Source: an uncultured Mailhella sp. (lineage in GTDB: Bacteria; Desulfobacterota; Desulfovibrionia; Desulfovibrionales; Desulfovibrionaceae). Taken from it: a stretch of 57,489 bases of DNA. The stretch lies in NCBI RefSeq assembly GCF_944324615.1, contig NZ_CALUWY010000012.1, positions 1 to 57,489 on the forward strand, written 5' to 3'. The translations under genes and the position numbers were made by a program. Below the pieces are notes generated by a model. That model saw only the letters and a list, made by a program, of their open reading frames with translations, was not told the DNA's origin and searched no databases. Position 1 is the first letter of the stretch; each line of letters opens with the position of its first letter. Below, one piece after another: positions 46,200 to 54,572 of the stretch.

Positions 46200-47173
46200 C
46201 AGGCCACCCCCAGGGTTCGCATCATGGCAAGGTCGGACTCAAAGGCCGCGCCGGAGGTGGTGAGGTAGTCCCCCGTCATCATGCCGTTGGCCCCGGCGGC
46301 GTACAGCCAGCTCTGCCACTCGCCGAGCACATGGCCGCGGCCGCCCGCGATGAGGATATCCCGGGAAGGATGCATGACGCGGAAAAGCGCAATGCTCCGC
46401 AGGGCCTCTTCCGGCGAAAGGCGGGGCATGTGCTCAAGGCGCGTCCCTTTTATGGCGTTGAGAAAATTGATGGGAATGGAATCCACCCCCGCATCGGCCA
46501 GGGTGCAGGCCAGTTCCACGCGCTGCACCGGGCTTTCGCCAAGCCCCATGATGCCGCCGGAACACACTTCCATGCCCGCCTCGCGCGCGGCGGCAAGGCT
46601 TGCCACATCCTTTTCATAGGCGTGTGTGGTGCAGATGTTCGGGAAAAAGCTCTCCGCCGTTTCCAGATTGTGGTGATAGCGCGTCATGCCCGCCTCGCGG
46701 TACATGCGGGCGCGCTCCGGCGTGAGCAGGCCCAGCGAACCGCACACCGCCATGCCCGTTTCTTCAATGATGCTCTCCACCGCGCGGCACAAGGGCTCCA
46801 CGTCCGCCTCGCCCAGCATGGTGCCGCTCACCACGATGCTGAAACGCTTCGTGCCGTGGCGCGCGGCCTCGGCGGCCTTCTGCAGCAGTATCTCCCGCCC
46901 CACAAAGGGATAGACAGGCGAGCCTGTTTCGTGATGTGCTGACTGTGCGCAGAAGGCGCAGTTCTCCGGGCAGCGGCCGGATTTGGCGTTGATGATGCCG
47001 CAGTTGAAAAATCCGGGGGCACGCATGGCGCGCACCGTTCCGGCCACGGAAATCATGTCCAGCGTGGAGGAGGAAGGAAGGGAAATGAACGCTTCCGCCT
47101 CTTCGCGGGAAAGAAGCGGTCCCTCCCCGGCCTGGGGAAGACGGCGAAGTATGGTTTCAAGCAGGGTGTCCAT
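46199..47173 (-). CDS. bioB: Biotin synthase
   Basis: ATG 47173 has GGAGG seven bases upstream, giving 324 residues. The radical-SAM cluster CPENCAFC uses C68, C72 and C75. The later [12 protein letters not shown] region and [13 protein letters not shown] match BioB, which inserts sulfur into dethiobiotin. It is the first gene of the bio operon. A BirA-like operator lies 55 bp upstream, and the repressor/ligase gene is divergent. Confidence 0.97.
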   Translation of the reverse strand: MDTLLETILRRLPQAGEGPLLSREEAEAFISLPSSSTLDMISVAGTVRAMRAPGFFNCGIINAKSGRCPENCAFCAQSAHHETGSPVYPFVGREILLQKAAEAARHGTKRFSIVVSGTMLGEADVEPLCRAVESIIEETGMAVCGSLGLLTPERARMYREAGMTRYHHNLETAESFFPNICTTHAYEKDVASLAAAREAGMEVCSGGIMGLGESPVQRVELACTLADAGVDSIPINFLNAIKGTRLEHMPRLSPEEALRSIALFRVMHPSRDILIAGGRGHVLGEWQSWLYAAGANGMMTGDYLTTSGAAFESDLAMMRTLGVA

Positions 47174-47228
47174 GCATATCCTCCGGTCAGTAGGGTATAG
47201 GGCCACCTTGCACCGGAGAAAGAGAATA

Positions 47229-47262
47229 TGTCAACCTTAAAACTATACAAATATGGTTGACA
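47229..47262. promoter_or_regulatory. BirA-like operator in the bioB-birA divergent region
   Basis: The inverted repeat TGTCAACC (47229-47236) and GGTTGACA (47255-47262) are separated by 18 bp. This matches the BirA half-sites, although E. coli has about 16 bp. A minus-strand TATAGT inside the spacer is a likely -10 of bioB, so binding would block it. Confidence 0.7.
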
Positions 47263-47289
47263 ATTAACCGCGAGCACAACGGAGCAGGC

Positions 47290-48096
47290 ATGAGGCAGGA
47301 AGATATCCCCATGCGGGACCGCATTCTGGAAAGTCTTGCCCGCGAAGAGCAGGAAGGCTGGGTTTCCGGGGAAGCGCTTTCCCGCGAGTTTCATATCAGC
47401 AGGGCGGCGGTGAGCAAGCATGTTTCCTCTCTGCGCGAAGAGGGAAACATCATTGCCTCCGTGCCGCGCCGGGGCTACCGGCTCATATCCCGGGCCGACC
47501 CCTGGGCGGCGGACGATGCGCGCGAAAACCTCGGCACCCGGGTGCTGGGGCGCAGAAGCTGGATATGGCTCAAGGAAACGGGTTCCACCAATCAGGTGGC
47601 GGCGCTGGAGGCTCTGGGCGGCGCGCCCGAGGGCGTGGTGGTGGTGGCCCGCCGCCAGAACGAGGGCCGGGGCAGCCGGGGAAGCCGCTGGCTGTGCCTG
47701 CCGGGCAGTCTCAGCTTCTCGGTGATCACAAGGCCTTCCCTTGCGCCGGAAAAACTGGCGCTTCTGCCCATTCTCTCCATGGAGGCCTGCGCCCGGGCCG
47801 TGAAGAAAAGCTGCGGCATACGGCTGGAAAAGCGCGCGCCCAACGACCTTTTCCTCAACGGCCGCAAGGTGGCGGGCATTCTTGTGGAGAGCATGTTTCA
47901 CAATACGGAACTCCGCTGGGCCGTGGTGGGCATAGGGGTCAACGTCAACGTGCCCTCTTCGGCCATTCCGCCGGAACTGGAAAAAACAGCCACCTCCCTG
48001 TATGCGGAAACGGGCACGGCCTTCAGCGTGACCCGTCTTCTCCGCCATATTCTCGAAGAGCTGGAAAAGGAGCTGGAAGGCGGCGCTTCCGCCTGA
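47290..48096 (+). CDS. birA: Biotin-protein ligase and bio operon repressor
   Basis: The ATG at 47290 has GGAG six bases upstream, giving 268 residues. A winged helix-turn-helix (1-65: SGEALSREFHISRAAVSKHV) precedes the ligase core with the biotinyl-AMP loop NEGRGSRGSRW. The usual KWPND motif reads RAPND. The lysine of GRKVAGILVE is present. It attaches biotin to carboxylase and decarboxylase subunits and, as the biotinyl-AMP complex, represses bioB. A terminator follows. Confidence 0.95.
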   Translation: MRQEDIPMRDRILESLAREEQEGWVSGEALSREFHISRAAVSKHVSSLREEGNIIASVPRRGYRLISRADPWAADDARENLGTRVLGRRSWIWLKETGSTNQVAALEALGGAPEGVVVVARRQNEGRGSRGSRWLCLPGSLSFSVITRPSLAPEKLALLPILSMEACARAVKKSCGIRLEKRAPNDLFLNGRKVAGILVESMFHNTELRWAVVGIGVNVNVPSSAIPPELEKTATSLYAETGTAFSVTRLLRHILEELEKELEGGASA

Positions 48097-48120
48097 GGCC
48101 CGGGCATGGCTCAAACACGG

Positions 48121-48147
48121 AAAAAGGCCCCCTGCGGGGCCTTTTTT
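48121..48147. terminator. Terminator between birA and the ferrodoxin gene
   Basis: AAAGGCCCC and GGGGCCTTT flank CTGC, with A and T runs on the two sides, so it can act in both directions. Confidence 0.88.
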
Positions 48148-48176
48148 CATGCAGCTGCCGGCTCCGAGCCGCCGCT

Positions 48177-48920
48177 TCAGCAGTAATACTCGTTCTCGCG
48201 CCGGGCCTTCAGTTTTTCGCTGAAGGAGGCGGCAAAGGAGAGGTAGGCCCCGGTATTCATGTTCTTTGCGCCCTTCGGACAGCGGCGTATGCAGCGGAAG
48301 CAGGAAATGCAGCTGTCGGCCACGGTTTCGCAGTCCCTGTCTATGGCCTGCACGGGGCAGTTCTTCACGCACAGGCCGCAGTGCACGCACGCTTCGGAGG
48401 TGAGCGGGCGGAACCTGCCGCCGCTGCCGCCGTCGCGGTAGGGCCTGTTGCCCGGAATGTTCTTCACTTCCGCGCCCAGAGCAAAGGCGCGGGCCGCAAA
48501 TTCGCCGTCGGCGGCAAGGTCGGCCCCGTCCGGGCGCTCCACCTGAATTTCGCCGAAGGTATGACGGCCCACCAGCGCGGCGGCCCCCACCACCACGAAG
48601 CCCTGTTCCCTGGCCATGTCGGCAAGTTCCAGAAGCGCGTCGTCGTAATGGCGGTTGCCGTAGGTCACGACCACCACGCAGGGCGTCTGCACCCCGCGGA
48701 AGCGGGAAAGGCGTTCCCGCGCCACGGAAGGAATGCGCCCGCCGTACACGGGAGCGCCGAAGATCACCCTGTCGGACGCATGGAAAAGAACAGGTTCGGG
48801 GTCAGTCACGGCGGTCACGTCCACAATGTCCGCTTCCGCGCCCAGCCCGCGGGCCATGGCCTTCAGGCTCTTTTCCGTATTGCCCGTGGGGGAAAAATAG
48901 ATAAGCGTCACCTTGCTCAT
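48177..48920 (-). CDS. EFR1-type flavodoxin-ferredoxin fusion
   Basis: The 247-residue protein has an N-terminal flavodoxin fold with the FMN-phosphate loop SPTGNTEKS, and a C-terminal 2[4Fe-4S] ferredoxin with CVHCGLCVKNC and CISCFRCIRRC. AGGAG lies six bases before the start. EFR1-family proteins transfer electrons in anaerobes, but their partners are not known in general. It is monocistronic and convergent with birA. Confidence 0.92.
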   Translation of the reverse strand: MSKVTLIYFSPTGNTEKSLKAMARGLGAEADIVDVTAVTDPEPVLFHASDRVIFGAPVYGGRIPSVARERLSRFRGVQTPCVVVVTYGNRHYDDALLELADMAREQGFVVVGAAALVGRHTFGEIQVERPDGADLAADGEFAARAFALGAEVKNIPGNRPYRDGGSGGRFRPLTSEACVHCGLCVKNCPVQAIDRDCETVADSCISCFRCIRRCPKGAKNMNTGAYLSFAASFSEKLKARRENEYYC

Positions 48921-49003
48921 GTTGTCTCCTCATGCTTTCCTTGAAAAGGCGCGGCAAAACGCCCGCGCGGCATTTTTCAGAATAACCGGTATGCGCCGCT
49001 CTT

Positions 49004-49738
49004 TCAAGAAGGCGGCGCCTCCGGCCCGCCTGCGCGGCGCGCCCTGCGCCTTTCCAGCGCGGGCATGAGCAGCCGGTCGGTCAGAAGCACAAGGCCTATG
49101 TTCATCTGCCAGGCAAGAAGCATGCTCACCACGGTATGGGAAAGAAAGTGTTCGCCGCGCAGCATCTGATAAAGGCCCATGACCCAGCCTGCGGCAAGGG
49201 CGGCAAGAAGCGCCGCCGCACGTTTTCTGCCGCCGGAAACGCAGAAGAACACCATGGTGAGGGCAAAGCCGCCGGAGGCATGCCCGCCGGGGAAGCAGCG
49301 GCCGCCAGAAGTCCCGGCCCCGAGGGGAAAAAAATGCCGGTAGGGAAAGGCTCCCCCGAATTCGATGAGTTCCCGGGGGCAGTGTATGCCGGTAAACGCC
49401 TTGAGCGCGGCCACCAGCAGCGGCGTGGCCGCGCAGGAAAGGGCCATGAGCAGGCCCGCACGCATCCATGCGCTTCTGCCGGAAGCATATCCCCACAGAA
49501 AAAGCGCCGCACAGCCAAGCCCGATGCAGGCCACGGCCCGCTTCATGCCGTCGTAGAAGAACACGCGCAGCACCTGATGGGCGGCCGGGTCGATGAGCCA
49601 CGCGCCTGCTGCCGCGTCGAACCAGCGCCGCTGAAGGAGCATGTCGAGATTTGTACCGCTTTCCAGAAACAGGGAAAGGGCCAGAAGAAGCAGGCACACC
49701 GCGCTCTGAAGCAGGGCCGAACGGCCGGAAAGTCTCAT
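49004..49738 (-). CDS. PAP2-family membrane phosphatase
   Basis: The start overlaps the kinase stop as ATGA, giving 244 residues. Five or six membrane segments surround the PAP2 motifs: KAFTGIHCPREL, PGGHASGG and RGEHFLSHTVVS. In the last motif the usual final Asp appears as Ser, so the site may be altered. Family members remove phosphate from lipid A, undecaprenyl diphosphate or phosphatidylglycerophosphate. Cotranscription with a two-component system suggests regulated envelope remodelling. Confidence 0.85.
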   Translation of the reverse strand: MRLSGRSALLQSAVCLLLLALSLFLESGTNLDMLLQRRWFDAAAGAWLIDPAAHQVLRVFFYDGMKRAVACIGLGCAALFLWGYASGRSAWMRAGLLMALSCAATPLLVAALKAFTGIHCPRELIEFGGAFPYRHFFPLGAGTSGGRCFPGGHASGGFALTMVFFCVSGGRKRAAALLAALAAGWVMGLYQMLRGEHFLSHTVVSMLLAWQMNIGLVLLTDRLLMPALERRRARRAGGPEAPPS

Positions 49739-50808
49739 TCGGCCTCGCGTTTCTGCCTGAGCGGCAGTTCCATGCTCACGGCAAGGCCGCCGCCTTCCCT
49801 GTTTTCCGCCCATATTCTGCCGCCGTGGGCATGGGCGGCCCGCTCGGCCAGGGAAAGCCCCATGCCCGTGCCGCCGCTTTCTCTTCTGCGCGAGGCATCC
49901 ACCCGGAAGAAGGGCCGGAAAATGCGCTCCAGCGCGTCTTCCGGCACGCCGGGGCCGCGGTCCTCCACCACCAGAAGGCAGCTATGCCTGCGCGCGGTGA
50001 GGCGGATGACGATGCGCCCGTCGTCGGGCGTGTAGCGCAGCGCGTTGCGGAGCACGTTTTCCACGGCATGCCGGAGCATTTCCGCATCACCGGCAAAGGG
50101 CAGGTGTTCCGGCATGATCTCCGCCACCTCGCAGCCGCGCACACTGCCCTCGAAGCGCACATCCTCCGCCACGTCGCGCACCAGTGCGGCCAGATCGAAG
50201 GAGGAACAGTGCAGCCGCGCCTCCATGCGGGAATAGGCAAGCATGCTTTCGATGAGCGCATCCATGCGTTCGGTCTCCAGGCAGAGCCTGTCCAGAAGAT
50301 GCGGGGAAACATTCTCGCGCCGGAGCAGCTCCACCGTGACGGAAAGGCGCGTGAGCGGGGAACGCAGTTCGTGGGACACGTCGGCAATGAGCGCCCTTTC
50401 CCGCACCCTTTCCTTTTCCCGCTGCTCGGCCATGCTGTTGAAGGCCCGGGCCAGCAGGCCGAGTTCGTCCTTTCTGTCCGCCATGTCCGGGGACACGCGC
50501 GCCGCAAGGTCGCCGCCGGAAAGGCGGTGTATCACCGAGGTGAAATGCCCGATGATGTTCTTCAGAAAAGAAATGAGCACATAGGCTTCCAGCGCGGCCA
50601 CGATGAAGGTGAACACCATCCAGAGTATCACTTCCTGCGCGGAGGAGAAGGAATTGCCGCTGCTCTGCAGAAGGTCGCTCGCCACATATTCGCCGAACTC
50701 GCCCAGCATGGCGAAGGAGCCTATGAACAGGATGCCGCAGATGTATATCTTGCGGAAAAGCGGCAGGGAATCCCAGAAGCCGGAAAGCGTTCCGCGCAGT
50801 TTTTTCAT
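49735..50808 (-). CDS. Sensor histidine kinase
   Basis: The 357-residue kinase has two membrane helices (about 18-37 and 62-84) around a very short periplasmic loop, a HAMP-like linker (VIHRLSGGDLAARV), the H-box DVSHELRSPLTRL with the phospho-accepting His, an N-box VLRNALRYTPDDG, and G-boxes EDRGPGVPED and GGTGMGLSLA. The small loop suggests it senses the membrane or a partner. Start and stop overlap the neighbouring genes by 4 bp. Confidence 0.94.
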   Translation of the reverse strand: MKKLRGTLSGFWDSLPLFRKIYICGILFIGSFAMLGEFGEYVASDLLQSSGNSFSSAQEVILWMVFTFIVAALEAYVLISFLKNIIGHFTSVIHRLSGGDLAARVSPDMADRKDELGLLARAFNSMAEQREKERVRERALIADVSHELRSPLTRLSVTVELLRRENVSPHLLDRLCLETERMDALIESMLAYSRMEARLHCSSFDLAALVRDVAEDVRFEGSVRGCEVAEIMPEHLPFAGDAEMLRHAVENVLRNALRYTPDDGRIVIRLTARRHSCLLVVEDRGPGVPEDALERIFRPFFRVDASRRRESGGTGMGLSLAERAAHAHGGRIWAENREGGGLAVSMELPLRQKREAE

Positions 50809-51497
50809 GAATGATCCTCCCCGCGCACCGCATACATGTAGCCCACGCCGCGTATGCTGCGTATGCGCTCGGAACCGTCGGGGTACGGCCCGAGCTTGCG
50901 GCGCACGCGGCTTATCTGCATGTCCAGCCCGCGTTCCATGGGCATGGCCTCGCGCCCGAACACCGCAAGGCTCAGCGCATCGCGCGAGATCACCTTGCCC
51001 GGCGAGGAAAGCAGCGCCCGCAGCACCCGGTATTCCTGCCCGCTCAGGGAAATTTCCTCATCCCCACGCCAGGCCTTCATGGAACCTTCCTCCAGGCGTA
51101 TGTCGCCCCCGCCCTCTCCTGCGGAAGGCTGGGCGCGGCGCATCACCGCGCGCACGCGGGAAAGCAGCTCCCGCGGGTTGAAGGGCTTGGGCAGGTAGTC
51201 ATCCGCCCCGGCGTCCAGCCCGCGCACCCTGTCGGAAAAATCACCCCGCGCCGTGAGCATGATGACGGGCAGGCGGGAAAGACGGGTGTCCCTGCGTATG
51301 GCGCGCAACACCTCGAAACCGTTCTTCTCGGGAAGCATGACGTCGAGAATGACCATGTCCGGCCGCTCCTCAAGAATGGCCGCAAGGCCGCTCTGCCCGT
51401 CGTGGGCAAAACGGCAGGTGATGTGCTCCGGCCGGAAATAATCCTCCAGAAGCTGGCACAGCTCCTTGTCATCGTCGATAATCAGCATCTGAAACAT
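50805..51497 (-). CDS. OmpR-family response regulator
   Basis: The ATG at 51497 follows AGGGGG, giving 230 residues. The receiver has the acidic pair DDD near 8-10, the phospho-acceptor in VILDVML, T in MLTARG and K in YLPKPF. The C-terminal winged helix (RVLRALLSSPGKVISRDALS, then SRVRRKLG and SIRGVGYMY) is of OmpR/PhoB type, which binds tandem direct repeats. GTTAC direct repeats flank this divergent region. Confidence 0.95.
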   Translation of the reverse strand: MFQMLIIDDDKELCQLLEDYFRPEHITCRFAHDGQSGLAAILEERPDMVILDVMLPEKNGFEVLRAIRRDTRLSRLPVIMLTARGDFSDRVRGLDAGADDYLPKPFNPRELLSRVRAVMRRAQPSAGEGGGDIRLEEGSMKAWRGDEEISLSGQEYRVLRALLSSPGKVISRDALSLAVFGREAMPMERGLDMQISRVRRKLGPYPDGSERIRSIRGVGYMYAVRGEDHS

Positions 51498-51647
51498 GAG
51501 AACGCCCCCTCTGAAAACGGTTCTGAGCAAAGCGCGGGGGCCACGGGGCCGGCGCCGTCTTCCCGGCAGCATGCGCCCCGGAAGCTCTTTTTCCGGCTCC
51601 TCTTCCTGTAACATCCCGGAACAGAGGCCGCAACGCGGCCGCAGAGC

Positions 51648-51664
51648 CTGTTACGCTTCGTTAC
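51648..51664. repeat. GTTAC direct repeat, copy 1 (regulator side)
   Basis: CTGTTACGCTTCGTTAC holds two GTTAC half-sites in direct repeat with 10-bp period, as OmpR-family regulators prefer. It lies just downstream of the likely start site of the response regulator transcript, so negative autoregulation is possible. Confidence 0.65.
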
Positions 51665-51673
51665 ACATTCTTC

Positions 51674-51702
51674 ATGATACGGCTGTATAAGTTTTATCAC
51701 AA
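51674..51702 (-). promoter_or_regulatory. Candidate promoter of the two-component operon
   Basis: On the minus strand TTGTGA (51697-51702) and TATCAT (51674-51679) are spaced by 17 bp, about 180 bp upstream of the response regulator start. Confidence 0.55.
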
Positions 51703-51835
51703 AAAGGAAGCTGCGGATGTAAAATCAGTGACAGAGCGGCGCTTATTTTCTACCGTTTTCTTTCATGCCGCAGAATAAGCCCGTTTTTTCCTCCCTGTGC
51801 GTACTATTTTCTGAACACGGAGCGCGATTTTCCCG

Positions 51836-51852
51836 CTGTTACGCTTTGTTAC
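51836..51852. repeat. GTTAC direct repeat, copy 2 (transferase side)
   Basis: CTGTTACGCTTTGTTAC differs from copy 1 at one of 17 positions. It lies 71 bp before the transferase start, a position suited to activation. The region 51703-51922 has no gene. Confidence 0.65.
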
Positions 51853-51922
51853 TCCGCCAGGACTTCGCATGGAGCAGTTTTTTCCTTACTTTTTTGCTGC
51901 AAAAACTTTCAAGGAGTCTTCC

Positions 51923-53836
51923 ATGGTTTTCCGCAAAAACGCCCGGGGCTCTTACCTCGGCCTGCTGCTTCTGCTCTGGCTGCTCGTCAATGCCGCCGTC
52001 AGAACCGTGCTGCTCGTCATGGCGCACCGCAGTCTCGACGCCTCGTTCGCACCCGGAACGCTGGCGGTTCTGTATTTCAAGGGCGCGCTCAACGACCTTT
52101 TCCCCTATTTTCTCCTCACCCTGCCCCTTGCGGCGCTCATTTTCCTGAAAAAGAACGTGTTCGGCGGAAGAGTCGGCCGCACGCTGGCCTCCCTCGCCTT
52201 CTGGCTGTACGCCTGCCTCTTTCTCTTCTCCGCCGTGGCCGAAACCCTGTTCTGGGGGGAATTCAGCAGTCGCTTCAACTTCATTGCCGTGGATTATCTC
52301 ATCTATACCACGGAGGTGATACGGAACATCAGAGAATCCTACCCCGTCATTCCCCTGCTCTCCGCCGTGGCCGCCTGCGCCGCGGTGCTCACCGTGCCCG
52401 CCATGCTCCTTCTGTGGAAAAAGGCGGCCCGGCCCGCGCAGCGTTCCCCCGCGCTTCTTGCAGGCTGCCTTGCCATGGCCTGCGCAACGTTCTTCTATGC
52501 GCCCCTTTCCTCCCCCGACAGGGTGGAACGGGAACTTGCCGCCAACGGCGTGTGGTCGCTTTTTTCCGCCTACAGGCACAACGCCCTCGATTACCGCGAA
52601 TTCTACCCCGTCATGGATGCGGAAAAGGCCTCCCTTCTCGTGCGCGGGGAAACGGGCGGAGCGCACTTTTCTGAAGAGACGGGAATCGTGCGCGACATTG
52701 CCGCCACCCGGCCTTCATGGCATCCCAACGTCGTGCAGATCGCGGTGGAGAGTCTCGGAAGCAATCTTCTGGGAGAGAACACACCGAACCTGAACCGCAT
52801 CATCGGCCAGAGCCTCTTCTTCTCCCGCCTGTACGCCACGGGCACGCGCACGGTGCGCGGCATCGAGGCCCTCACCCTTTCCCTGCCGCCCACGCCCGGT
52901 TCCTCCATCGTGCGCCGCCCCGGCTGCGAAGGACTGTTCTCCACAGGTTCCGTCTTCCGGGCCCACGGCTACGACACCGCCTTCATCTACGGCGGATTCG
53001 GCTACTTCGACAACATGAACGCCTTCTTCTCCGGCAACGGCTTCCGCATCGTGGACCGCGCCGTCATGAAAAGCGACGACATCACCTTCACCAACGCCTG
53101 GGGCGTGTGCGACGAGGACCTTTTCCGCACCGCGCTGCTTGAGGCCGACGAAGACTACCGGCAGGGCCGCCCCTTCTATCAGTTCGTGCTCACCACCTCC
53201 AATCACCGCCCCTTCACCTACCCCGAAGGCAGGGTTTCCCAGCCCTCCGGTTCGGGCCGGGCCGGAGCCGTGGCCTATACCGACTACGCCCTCGGCAGAT
53301 TCTTCCGGGAAGCCTCCAGGCGGCCGTGGTTCAGCAACACCGTGTTCGTGCTCTGCGGCGACCACACCTCAAGCGCGGCGGGCCACACCGACCTTCCGCC
53401 GGAGCGCTACCTCATCCCCGCCTTCCTCTACAGCCCCGGCAACATTGCGCCCGAAACCGTGACCACCCTGTGCAGTCAGGCCGACATAGCCCCCACGCTC
53501 TTCGATGTTCTGGGCTGGAGCTACCGCTCCCCCTTCTTCGGCCGCAGCATTCTTTCCCTGCGCCCCGAGGAAGGCCGGGCCTGGATCAGCACCTATCAGG
53601 CCCTGGGCAGACTCGATGAAGGGGGACTCGCCGTGCTCGAACCCGTGCGCCGCTCCTCCGCATGCGCCTGGACGCAAAAAGAAGGCCTCGGGCCGGAACT
53701 TCACGGCGAAGAGGCCGAAACGCGGCTGAACCTGGCCATAGCCGAATATCAGCTTGCCAGCGACATGTTCACCCAGGGAGCCCTCAGGGAGGAAAACCTC
53801 GCCCCCGGGCAGGAGGAGGAAACCGTATCCCTCTGA
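51923..53836 (+). CDS. Sulfatase-fold envelope transferase (LtaS/OpgB-like)
   Basis: ATG 51923 with AAGGAG upstream gives 637 residues. Five N-terminal membrane helices (to about 210) anchor a large periplasmic alkaline-phosphatase-fold domain. Metal and catalytic positions resemble LtaS/OpgB: VESLGSN (metal Glu), the Thr in TRTVRG, SNHRPF (His) and CGDHTS (Asp-His). The family transfers phosphoglycerol or phosphoethanolamine to envelope glycans or lipids. It is divergent from the two-component/PAP2 operon and shares its GTTAC repeat. Confidence 0.88.
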   Translation: MVFRKNARGSYLGLLLLLWLLVNAAVRTVLLVMAHRSLDASFAPGTLAVLYFKGALNDLFPYFLLTLPLAALIFLKKNVFGGRVGRTLASLAFWLYACLFLFSAVAETLFWGEFSSRFNFIAVDYLIYTTEVIRNIRESYPVIPLLSAVAACAAVLTVPAMLLLWKKAARPAQRSPALLAGCLAMACATFFYAPLSSPDRVERELAANGVWSLFSAYRHNALDYREFYPVMDAEKASLLVRGETGGAHFSEETGIVRDIAATRPSWHPNVVQIAVESLGSNLLGENTPNLNRIIGQSLFFSRLYATGTRTVRGIEALTLSLPPTPGSSIVRRPGCEGLFSTGSVFRAHGYDTAFIYGGFGYFDNMNAFFSGNGFRIVDRAVMKSDDITFTNAWGVCDEDLFRTALLEADEDYRQGRPFYQFVLTTSNHRPFTYPEGRVSQPSGSGRAGAVAYTDYALGRFFREASRRPWFSNTVFVLCGDHTSSAAGHTDLPPERYLIPAFLYSPGNIAPETVTTLCSQADIAPTLFDVLGWSYRSPFFGRSILSLRPEEGRAWISTYQALGRLDEGGLAVLEPVRRSSACAWTQKEGLGPELHGEEAETRLNLAIAEYQLASDMFTQGALREENLAPGQEEETVSL

Positions 53837-54031
53837 GCGCCTGAGCAACCTCACCATGACGGCTTCCCGGCGGGGCGGAAAAAGGTTGACAGAACAAAGG
53901 CACAGGGCAAGTCTTTCCCTGTTCCGTCCCGCGCCCCGCTGAGGAAGCCCGAACGTATGGGACGCCTCCCCTTCCGGCCTGTCTCAGGGCAAAACACTCA
54001 GGGCATTCTCATGCGAAAGGAAACAAACAAC

Positions 54032-54445
54032 ATGTGGCTCATCCTCGCGCTCCTTTCCGCCGTGTTCGCGGCGCTCACCTCGCTTCTGGCCAAAGTCGGC
54101 ATCGAAGGCGTGGATTCCAATGTCGGCACCGCCATACGCACGCTGGTGGTCTTCTTCATGGCATGCGGCATGGCCTTTGTCTGCGGGGCGAAGTTCTCGC
54201 CCGCGGCCGTGAGCGCCAGAACATGGGTATTTCTCATCCTCTCCGGCCTTGCCACCGGAGCTTCGTGGCTGTGCTACTTCAAGGCCCTGCAGATGGGCGA
54301 CGTGTCCAGGGTGGCCCCTGTGGACAAGATGAGCATCGTGTTCACCATCGTGCTTGCCGTCATCTTCCTGCAGGAGCACCTCACCATGAAGGCGGCCGCA
54401 GGGGCCGCGCTCATCAGCCTCGGCACGCTCCTCATGGCCCTGTAG
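54032..54445 (+). CDS. EamA-type small multidrug/metabolite transporter, single domain
   Basis: ATG 54032 is chosen because AAAGGA lies ten bases upstream; a second choice is 54011. The 137 residues form five short hydrophobic helices, with KVGIEGVDSNVGTAIRTLVV near the start and GASWLCYFKALQMGDVSRVA PVDKMSI after them. This is one EamA repeat, half of the usual ten-helix protein, and such halves dimerise. The substrate is unknown. Confidence 0.9.
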   Translation: MWLILALLSAVFAALTSLLAKVGIEGVDSNVGTAIRTLVVFFMACGMAFVCGAKFSPAAVSARTWVFLILSGLATGASWLCYFKALQMGDVSRVAPVDKMSIVFTIVLAVIFLQEHLTMKAAAGAALISLGTLLMAL

Positions 54446-54499
54446 CCCGGGCCGGAAAGACAAAAACGCGCGTGTTCCGCCCCGTCTCGGGCAGGGAGG

Positions 54500-54528
54500 T
54501 TGACATTTTGCCCTCCTTCGTGAACCAT
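54500..54528 (+). promoter_or_regulatory. Weak candidate promoter of the alanine/glycine symporter gene
   Basis: A perfect TTGACA (54500-54505) is followed after 17 bp by a poor -10, AACCAT (54523-54528). Confidence 0.35.
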
Positions 54529-54572
54529 TGCACGAATCATCGTCCCTTCCACCCGAAACCAAAGGCCCGCGC

